Shown: one piece after another, positions 56,751 to 64,000 of the stretch
How the letters are laid out: every line of letters begins with the position of its first letter
Position numbering within the stretch: position 1 is the first letter of the stretch
Source: Gloeophyllum trabeum ATCC 11539
Lineage: Eukaryota; Basidiomycota; Agaricomycetes; Gloeophyllales; Gloeophyllaceae
Direction: 5' to 3'
Assembly (NCBI RefSeq): GCF_000344685.1
Contig: NW_006920421.1
Span: 513,858 to 577,857, forward strand
DNA: 64,000 nt
Position numbers and translations under genes: made by a program
The notes under the pieces: generated by a model
Databases searched by the model: none
What the model was told of the DNA's origin: nothing
Seen by the model: only the letters and a program-made list of their open reading frames with translations

Positions 56751-57430
56751 TGGAAATTCATGGTCATGATGAACTTAACTCCCGGATAGCGATTGGAAAC
56801 TCAGGACTTTATTTTTGCAGTTGTTGCAGTCATTCGCTCTCTACGGACTACCTTAGTATCAGATGTGCACGTAACCACGCATTTTAATCTCATCGATATC
56901 TGAGGAACGACGATCAGGCTTGGATTAAGTGCTTCGTGTGCTTCATGACCGGTATTGTTGAACATATATTTTGTCTATGCGCATGTGACGGGAAAATGTC
57001 TAGGGCAGTTGAAACTAATTTACAGGTGCATAATCATGGAAACATATAGAGGCTTCATACGGCATGCCCAGCTTCTCTCGCTTCCCTCGCTCACCATCCT
57101 AAGGGAGCTCGTGCCAGATAGGGGCGTAGAAGGCAAGTCGATGAGAGGGCGACTTCGAATGCTGACTGCTATTGGATAGCAGTTAGCATTCGGAGTGTGA
57201 TATCAATGACTATCTGCTTTCACCTACGGTTACTAGGCTCATTATGGCACTTTGACACCAGAAACCTCCGTCAACTTGGCGAGAACGTCATCCGCCGACT
57301 TGGTCATATCGTTGGCTGCATCGACTATCTTCCGTACTGTAGACAATATGGCCTCGACGAACCACTAACATTTGCGCGACGCGCGTGCTAAACTGGTGCG
57401 TCGAGTGGTGGCCACATTCTGCAGTGGTTA
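56751..57430. other. Intergenic, no gene seen
   Basis: 680 bp between the secreted-protein gene and the next inverted-repeat element. No supported gene. Confidence 0.5.
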
Positions 57431-58515
57431 CCGTTTTCCGAACGTAAGGCGCGGCGTGACTTTTCGCACGCCAAATGGCCTTCGGGCAAGAAAAATCTGT
57501 AGCAGCCGCATTCGGGCTCGGATGGTTCTTTGAATCTGTATATAGGTGTTTGAGGACAAACATGGCATTGAAAGAACGACGAAATTCGGTGCAGGGGTGC
57601 TGTCTACAGGAGGGGTAGCAAGCATGTACCAATCCAGGAGTATTCAGGCTGTCAATTAGGGAACAGATATCCTACCACCCTGGTACTTGGTACTCATAAA
57701 CTAGTACAAACATGTCTAAAATTTGCTGGACCCATGCGTCTAGCCGGGACTGAAGGGGAAGCTTGCTACTCCTCCTAAGGAGTGATTTTCTTGTGCATGC
57801 TCTCTAAAATCAAATACAGTGTCTAAATTTATGATAAGTATGCCAACTGACTCTCTTCAGTATACTCAGTGTGGCACTGTACTTATACACCCAACCGGAC
57901 AGCTGTTTATTTTCTGTCGTGTACTGAATGATCCCCGACCTGTACCCGACGCAGGTGCGACGCGCGTGACGTCACGCGACAAATGAGTTCTCACGACCGC
58001 GTCAGCGCGCCTCGGTCAATGCTCGGCCAGAGCTCAAGGGCTGCCATTTCGTAATGCAGTAACAGAACACTTTTCTGAGTATTGGAGCTAAAAGAGGGAC
58101 ATATATACACAGATTCAGAATATATATCATAAATTTAGACACTATATTTGATTTTAGAGAGCATGTACAAGAAATTCACTCCTTAGGAGGAGTAGCAAGA
58201 CGCATGGGTCCAGCAAATTTTAGACATGTTTGTACCATGCTGTAGATTATGTGTGCCAAGTACCAGGGTGGTAGGGTATCTGTTCCCTAATTGACAGCCT
58301 GAATACTCCTGGATTGGTACATGCTTGCTACCCCTCCTGTAGACAGCACCCCTGCACCGAATTTCGTCGTTCTTTCAATGCCATGTTTGTCCTCAAACAC
58401 CTATATACAGATTCAAAGCACCATCCGAGCCCGAATGCGACTGCTACAGATTTTTCTTGCCCGAAGGCCATTTGGCGTGCGAAAAGTCACGCCGCGCCTT
58501 ACGTTCGGAAAACGG
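57431..58515. mobile_element. 1.1 kb element with ~400 bp inverted-repeat arms
   Basis: The left arm (57431 to about 57838) begins CCGTTTTCCGAACGTAAGGC, and the right arm (about 58125-58515) ends with its reverse complement. Matching continues through about 400 bp with scattered indels (for example GTACTTGGTACTCATAAAC versus GTGTGCCAAGTACC). The central 285 bp includes a GC-rich palindromic patch (GACGCGCGTGACGTCACGCG). TA dinucleotides sit next to the left end and three bases outside the right CGG, compatible with a TA target duplication, but I cannot show an empty site. Non-coding; each arm yields a mirror-image copy of the same spurious open frame. Confidence 0.8.
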
Positions 58516-58562
58516 CTGTACAGCCGTTTGCAGTTCGATGGGCTCGATAATGATAGAGTTGC

Positions 58563-58599
58563 AATAAAAGAAAATAAAAAGAAAAAGAAAAAGAAAAAA
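58563..58599. repeat. A-rich simple repeat
   Basis: GAAAA/GAAAAA-type run, about 85 percent A. Confidence 0.85.
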
Positions 58600-58720
58600 T
58601 GGGATTGGCTCAGAGAGCCATGTGGCGCACATGGGCAGTTGTGGCTTCGAGGCCCTTGGGACCGAAATCTGCATTACTCTCGGGCCTATGCTCCACAAAT
58701 CACCCTCAGAGCCCTGAAGT

Positions 58721-58909
58721 AGGAACAAAGCAGCTAGTGAGGGACAGATGGCATGTTTTACCGTAAAATCCGAGTGTAAATACTACAAAAATCGAATTTG
58801 TCCGGCCCCTCCGGGGCCATACTAGTACTCAACCCGTCCATCGTTCTCTGAGATATATCTCCTATAAATCAGCAACTGGAACCATGAGAAAATCTACAGC
58901 TAGTCCATG
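58721..58909 (+). repeat. 189 bp direct repeat, left of gap
   Basis: Identical to 59256-59444 on the other side of the N run; it ends exactly at the first N. Confidence 0.97.
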
Positions 58910-59255
58910 NNNNNNNNNNNNNNNNNNNNNNNNNNNNNNNNNNNNNNNNNNNNNNNNNNNNNNNNNNNNNNNNNNNNNNNNNNNNNNNNNNNNNNNNNNN
59001 NNNNNNNNNNNNNNNNNNNNNNNNNNNNNNNNNNNNNNNNNNNNNNNNNNNNNNNNNNNNNNNNNNNNNNNNNNNNNNNNNNNNNNNNNNNNNNNNNNNN
59101 NNNNNNNNNNNNNNNNNNNNNNNNNNNNNNNNNNNNNNNNNNNNNNNNNNNNNNNNNNNNNNNNNNNNNNNNNNNNNNNNNNNNNNNNNNNNNNNNNNNN
59201 NNNNNNNNNNNNNNNNNNNNNNNNNNNNNNNNNNNNNNNNNNNNNNNNNNNNNNN
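58910..59255. other. Assembly gap, 346 N
   Basis: Run of N. Because the 189 bp before it equals the 189 bp after it, this is probably an unmerged contig overlap rather than missing sequence. Confidence 0.98.
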
Positions 59256-59444
59256 AGGAACAAAGCAGCTAGTGAGGGACAGATGGCATGTTTTACCGTA
59301 AAATCCGAGTGTAAATACTACAAAAATCGAATTTGTCCGGCCCCTCCGGGGCCATACTAGTACTCAACCCGTCCATCGTTCTCTGAGATATATCTCCTAT
59401 AAATCAGCAACTGGAACCATGAGAAAATCTACAGCTAGTCCATG
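59256..59444 (+). repeat. 189 bp direct repeat, right of gap
   Basis: Identical to 58721-58909; it starts exactly at the first base after the N run. Confidence 0.97.
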
Positions 59445-60075
59445 CATATTTTCTGAAGGCGATTCAAGCCCAAAACACTGTGTAATTCCTCAATTTGGGG
59501 CCCTCCGGGGCAAGGGACTTCTTATATCGCACATTCAAAGCAAACACCGCTCCCCCACAATTTCACGAAAGAGGTTTAGCATTGAATCTATAGTTTGCAC
59601 GCTTTCCCCCCTCCACGCTGCCTTACAAGGTCTGAATTACTGTGGATATCTGTAAATGCGATGACACCCAGTCAGGCTAACTGCACAGAGGATATTTCAT
59701 TAAAAATAATGCTGTAAATCTACTGCTGTGAACTGTCTAACTGCTGCTGAGCGCTAAACACACACTCAGCATTCACTGGTCCATAAAAACTCTGCATGGA
59801 CATCAAGGTCTGTTGGTATGATTTGGGGTAATGGGTATCAAGCCTCATCTACCTTCATATATATGGTCTCAAGTATTACAGTATACACAGGTATTTTGCC
59901 TATTGTACACACGTACGGGAGCTCGTCCAGCACCTGTCATGGCAGGCACAAATCGAGTTCTCCTCGGGGAGAGCCACAGCCGCCTCTGGCACAGCCACTC
60001 GATAACTCGTTGAGTTTGGTAGGTTCCTCCCACGAAATGGCACAGCCACTCGATATTGATATCGAGCAACCATAT
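59445..60075. other. Intergenic, no gene seen
   Basis: 630 bp with AT-rich patches and no credible gene. A short near-duplication (TGGCACAGCCACTCGAT, about 59987-60052) occurs twice within 60 bp. Confidence 0.5.
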
Positions 60076-60282
60076 GCGTAACCTCCCGTTCGATGGGCCC
60101 ATTTCTTGAAAACTATTTACAGTCGGACCATGTCGGAGAGGGGAATTCAAGTCCCCAAGGCCCCAACATCAGACCATTTGGACTCCTTTTAATTCCTGGG
60201 ACGTCCCTGGCACCATGTCCGACAAACTCCGACTATATGTGACTTTCTGAAGTGATGGCCTAACGATCTGCAAACGGCTGTA
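60076..60282 (-). mobile_element. MITE copy B, inverted relative to copy A
   Basis: The core 60121-60234 is 114 bp, equal in length to copy A's core and roughly 75-80 percent identical to its reverse complement. The right end CTGCAAACGGCTG is followed by TA; the left end is eroded (only GTTCGATGGGCCC remains recognisable). Confidence 0.72.
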
Positions 60283-60312
60283 ATGTTTGAGGGCACATGT
60301 ACAGCTGACAAT

Positions 60313-60711
60313 GCTGTACTCGTTCCTTGCATGTCCATCATTTCAGATGTCTATCATCCTGAGTAGTACTAGTATTGACCCTCCGGATCCCTAGCAGCAA
60401 CTCACTACATGCCGAAATTCGACACATTATCACCGTCATGGTCCATGGAGAAAAGAAGTCACGGGTCTCAAGGCCTGAAGGCCTGACGAACCGGTCGAAA
60501 TGGACTCCCCGACCTAAGTACCTGTTCTGGCTGGTCACACGGACGAACAAAGCGCCTTGGCTTAGAGTCCGCCCCGTTGGATTAGGCTTGTAACACCGAC
60601 TGCAGCACGCATAGCATCCACTCGCCCGATCCGCTTGACACGCAGGCAATCGCACTCTGTCATTTGTGTCAGTGTTAGGTGCCTCCGAAAGGAAAGCGAT
60701 CCGCTCTTGGA
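60313..60711 (+). repeat. Dispersed duplication, copy 2
   Basis: Counterpart of 50735-51137 with small indels, directly upstream of the hypothetical gene at 60.8 kb. Confidence 0.85.
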
Positions 60712-60814
60712 TAATCCGAGTGTTCACTTCCTCTTGTTCGCTCGGTATTAGGTAAACCCCGCCATCATCTGGATTCTGGACAACATCGGAACACAACCTT
60801 GCTCAGCACCCGAT

Positions 60815-61573
60815 ATGACTGAGCAGCCGCCACTGCGCTTTATAGCGGATCCGACGCCATGTCCTGGCTAGTGGAATCGCGCCAGGTCTACTCCAGATCC
60901 ACATTGGTTCACCCCGACCTATGACACATTCGTCTTCGGCCTCGATATCTCATCCGTGGATTCTATGATGTACCAAGGCATAGTCATGACGCTCTTCGCG
61001 CCCAACATCGTAGTCGATGTCGTTGGACGTGTCATGTCCATGTTGCAGCACGACTTCAATTGCTTGAAAAGGGAGGTAGCGAAGGTGCAGGCCCGCCCCC
61101 GCCTGGAACGTTCGCACCCGCATGACCTGCCAGCCTGGCTACAATATATTCATACCTAACGCACCGACTGGGACAATACTTAGGATGCACGTCTTCGCGC
61201 CTCGGAGAGGACGGAACAAGTCACGGCGGGATACGGGATATTACCCGACGAGCTGTACAACTTGATCAGAATGTCAGATGAAGCCCTGGATCTTGTGCTT
61301 GCATCAATTCGGTCTGCGAGCGCGCATCCGGGCAACTGGAGTCTGCAGAAATCGATTAATGAGATGATCGCGCAATATGAAGAGTGGTTACCTGCGGTTG
61401 AAGATGACGACCCACAGGACCTCAATTACGAGCAGATTACGGATGATGCCGGTAGCACAAGGGAAGGAGCTATACAGGCTGTATTAGGGATTATACTTGC
61501 TCTCTTCACCATTTGCCTGACACATAGATTAATGTTGTGGGCACGTCGTCGCGGTATGGTTCTCGTACAGTAG
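60815..61573 (+). CDS. Hypothetical protein with C-terminal membrane helix; in-frame TAG near start
   Basis: Not recognised. Exon 1 (60815 or 60965 to 61084) and exon 2 (61184-61573) join in phase 0 across a 99 nt intron with a CCTAAC branch site and TTAG acceptor. From ATG 60815 (MTEQPPLRFIADP) the frame is interrupted by a TAG at 60869-60871 and then runs cleanly (WNRARSTPDPHWFTPTYDTF). The first ATG after the stop is 60965. The body is acidic and helical (ILPDELYNLIRMSDEALDLV, SLQKSINEMIAQYEEWLPAV), and one membrane helix near the C-terminus (AIQAVLGIILALFTICL) is followed by basic residues. Either the gene starts downstream of the TAG, or the 5' part is a nonsense mutant or contains an unseen intron ending in CTAG. 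Confidence 0.55.
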
Positions 61574-61832
61574 ATACCGCCAGCAATAATGCAAAGTCAT
61601 GCCTGCTCTATTGAGCGATGCACTCTGGGGATAACCTGTATAAGAGTTAAGAAGGAACACATTGTGCATGCTTCGCCGACCGTTCCGAGTCCGACTCTAC
61701 GCGACAAGCACCTGACTCCAATAATTAATCACGTGACCTTATGATCTATTTTTGTCGCCTCTTGTCTGCTCTCTCCGCATCACAATCTGTCTCAGAATCA
61801 ATGTTCGACAAGACCATAACCTCTACTGCAAC

Positions 61833-63863
61833 ATGTCTTTGCCAGACCGGAGACGAGTTACATATTATTTTGACCGTACGACATTTGCCTTCCTCATTCC
61901 CGAATCCTCATTAACCACCTCGAATTCTGTCAGCGGAAGTGGGAGGATATACTTATGATGCACCTCAGAAAGGGGAGGGCAGACACTGCATGAAACCACA
62001 CCGCATATTCATAACGCATCACTTGGTTCGCGCATACAACATGCTTGACAAGATGCATGTCTTGGTAGGAGAACATTCAGAGCGCCATGTGAATGACATT
62101 GTGAAACAGCTCAGCGCGCCAAACGCGCTACCCCAGAAGACATGACTCGGTTCCACACGGACGAATACGTGAATTTCTTGCAACGCGTTACACCGGAGAC
62201 CGCTGAGGATCTAACTTATAAGTATACCAGATGTGAGGATAGGTAGCTTGAAAGTATAATTCACGTCGCTCACGCATGCTTATCACAGTCCTGAGCGCGG
62301 ACGGCGATAACCCCGCTTTCGAGGGCTTATTCGAGTTCTGCTCGATATCCGCCGGAGGCTCATTAGGTAGGCCGCGTACCACATTTTGTAAGCATGGGTA
62401 CTCATTCATGTCATTATATCCAGCGGCTGCACGCGCAATCTCTTCCAGCGCCGCCGACATCGCCATCAACTGGGCGGGTGGTCTGCACCACGCAAAGAAA
62501 CGCGAGGCGTCCGGCTTCTGCTACATCAACGACATCAACCTCGCCATCCTCGAGCTCCTCCGCACATACCCCCGCGTCCTCTACATCGACATCGACTGTC
62601 ATCACGGCGACGGCGTCGAAGAGGCATTCTATACCACCGACCGGGTCATGACATGCAGCTTTCACAAGTTTGGCGACTTCTTCCCGGGTACGGGAGATTA
62701 CAGGGACACGGGGTTTGGCAAGGGTAAAGGCTATTCCGTTAACGTGCCCCTGCGTGAGGGTATCACGGATGAAGCGTACAAGAGTCTCTTTGAGCCTGTA
62801 TGTGCACCCATCTTGTATTTTAGACAACACTGACCTCGTATCTCTATCTAAGATCATCAGCAAAATACTCGAAGTCTTCCTACCCTCCGCAGTGGTACTC
62901 CAATGTGGCGCAGATTCCCTGGCCGGCGACAAGCTCGGCGAGCTCAACCTGAGCATGCATGGGCACGCCGCGTGCGTGCAGTTCCTCCGTAAGCAGAATG
63001 TCCCGCTGATGCTCCTTGGCGGCGGCGGATACACCGCGAAGAACGTCGCCCGGACGTGGTGCTACGAGACCGCCTGCGCGCTCGGCATCGAGGACACCAT
63101 CGACCCCATGTTGCCGTACAACGCGTACTTCGAGTGGTTCGGCCCGCGGTACCGGCTCGAGGTCCCGGGGACCAACCGGGAGGATTATAATCTGAGGGAC
63201 GGATATGTTCACGAGATAAGGTAGGTTTCACCCGCCTCGAACGAGAAGCGAGGATGGTCCTCATTCCTTTATATTTTAGACAGATTGTGCTGCAACAGTT
63301 GTCCCAATTACAGCCTGCGCCTTCGGTCGGCATACACGACGTCCCCAGCGAGAGTGTGGGGGATCACCTAGGCTGGCGGATGGCAGAAAGCGAACCACGG
63401 GACGAACTAGACAAGGACTTGGCCCGTACGTACACTTCTTACTTCCCCACGTCACACATATGCGAACGACGTATCTCCAGAACATGCACGGCTTATCTAC
63501 AAGATCCAAGAGGCCGAAGCCTACTCGGACGAGACGGACGACACCGATTCGGACTCACTGAGCCGGCGCATGCCCCGGCGCGCCCCCAGGAAGCGCATGA
63601 GCATCGTCACGAACAAGGTGCTGGACACCCCGCAGTTGCACGAGTTCGAGCGCGAGCATGAGGCCTACTGCGGGCACGTCGGAAAGCACACGAGGAGACG
63701 ATTCTTTGAGTGGGACAATAGTTGGCGGGGGCCCGACAGCGTCGTCGAAGTGTATACTTTGCCTGGACTTGGTGTTCCCGGAGTCAGTGTAGGGGAGTCG
63801 ATGGCCGGCGGCAGGAGGGGCTATGACCTGGATGTCGATGATGGTATGATCTTGATGGATTGA
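61833..63863 (+). CDS. Class I (RPD3-type) histone deacetylase
   Basis: Zn-dependent lysine deacetylase acting in nuclear repressor complexes. The eight exons are 61833-61875, 61934-62064, 62115-62232, 62289-62366, 62424-62797, 62853-63220, 63280-63425 and 63481-63863, with all phases consistent and 546 residues. The N-terminus reads YYFDPEVGGYTY and [14 protein letters not shown]. The active site includes [20 protein letters not shown] with the His pair and [17 protein letters not shown] with the zinc-binding Asp and His. The second zinc Asp is in [13 protein letters not shown], and the catalytic Tyr region is [20 protein letters not shown]. After [12 protein letters not shown] the family's C-terminal helices ([13 protein letters not shown]) lead into a charged tail with an Asp-rich run ([14 protein letters not shown]) and basic [12 protein letters not shown], a possible nuclear localisation signal. 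I do not assign it to Rpd3 versus Hos2. Confidence 0.94.
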
Positions 63864-64000
63864 CAGAGATTATTCTACTGGATTTTTAGTTCCGTGTATT
63901 ATTATATTGTATTATCTATTCGTTTGATCCTGGTGCTCCTTGGTTTTCTCTGCAGTTCTCATTAGCCATAATCGCACCCATACCTAATGTCTCAGGAATA
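63864..64000. other. 3' flank of the deacetylase gene
   Basis: AT-rich downstream sequence to the window end (TTATTATATTGTATTATC), probably 3' UTR. No further gene start is visible. Confidence 0.5.

Noticed and set aside
57288..58550. Two near-identical open frames (MVHACYPSCRQHPC) in opposite orientations
   Set aside because: Produced by the two arms of one inverted repeat, not by two genes.
58560..58720. Possible SINE next to an A-rich tract
   Set aside because: The GGCTTCGAGGCC string only weakly resembles a B-box, the A-run is at the wrong end, and no target duplication is visible.
58862..59360. Open frames through the N run
   Set aside because: Artefact of translating unknown bases.

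Overview
This 64 kb window is nuclear DNA of a filamentous fungus, almost certainly an Agaricomycete (Basidiomycota), and I infer Polyporales. The evidence is dense protein-coding genes with many 45-70 nt introns (GT..AG, CTAAC/CTGAC-like branch points), very short exons, basidiomycete-type membrane proteins (DUF6534), and recognisable eukaryotic orthologues such as RPL4, ATM1, a class I histone deacetylase and a CaMKK-type kinase. There are no operons, Shine-Dalgarno sites, CRISPR arrays or tRNA genes that I can support. Exon borders were assigned by eye from splice sites, reading frame and recalled family resemblance. No database search was run.

Layout. 1-10.3 kb: a partial Ser-rich gene (-) cut by the window edge, a C2H2 zinc-finger regulator (-), a large leucine-rich-repeat protein (+) and a DUF2415-like WD40 protein (+) with one oversized intron. 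10.9-22 kb: mitochondrial ABC transporter ATM1 (-, 11 exons, one GC-AG intron), head to head with a RING/TRAF-type zinc-finger protein (+), then RPL4 (+), a UbiA prenyltransferase (-) and a UPF0014/FetB-like membrane protein (-). 23.9-34 kb: a coiled-coil, probably membrane-anchored protein carrying a TQT motif array (+), a CaMKK/SNF1-activating-type kinase (-), a 50-residue CxxC microprotein (-) and an ARO8-like PLP aminotransferase (-). 35-39.5 kb: an unknown protein (+), a secreted Cys-rich membrane protein (-) and an Hsp20-like protein (+).

40-64 kb is the accessory part. It holds a DUF6534 seven-helix-type gene (-), two tandem medium-chain oxidoreductases with a gene-conversion tract, and a 3.6 kb element with ~440 bp terminal inverted repeats whose right arm is broken by a nested 906 bp element. 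The nested element has a clean 7 bp target duplication, and the other arm preserves the empty site. Next come a second intact DUF6534 gene with a 5'-truncated tandem pseudogene, a small secreted protein, a second long-inverted-repeat element, and an assembly gap flanked by identical 189 bp ends (probably a false gap). After these are a TA-flanked MITE, a membrane-anchored protein with an in-frame stop near its start, and the histone deacetylase.

The genes do not form an obvious biosynthetic cluster. Most are housekeeping genes in mixed orientation. The novelty lies in the nested inverted-repeat elements at 47-50.6 kb, the repeat-rich DUF6534 neighbourhood, the TQT-motif protein and several unusual splicing arrangements.
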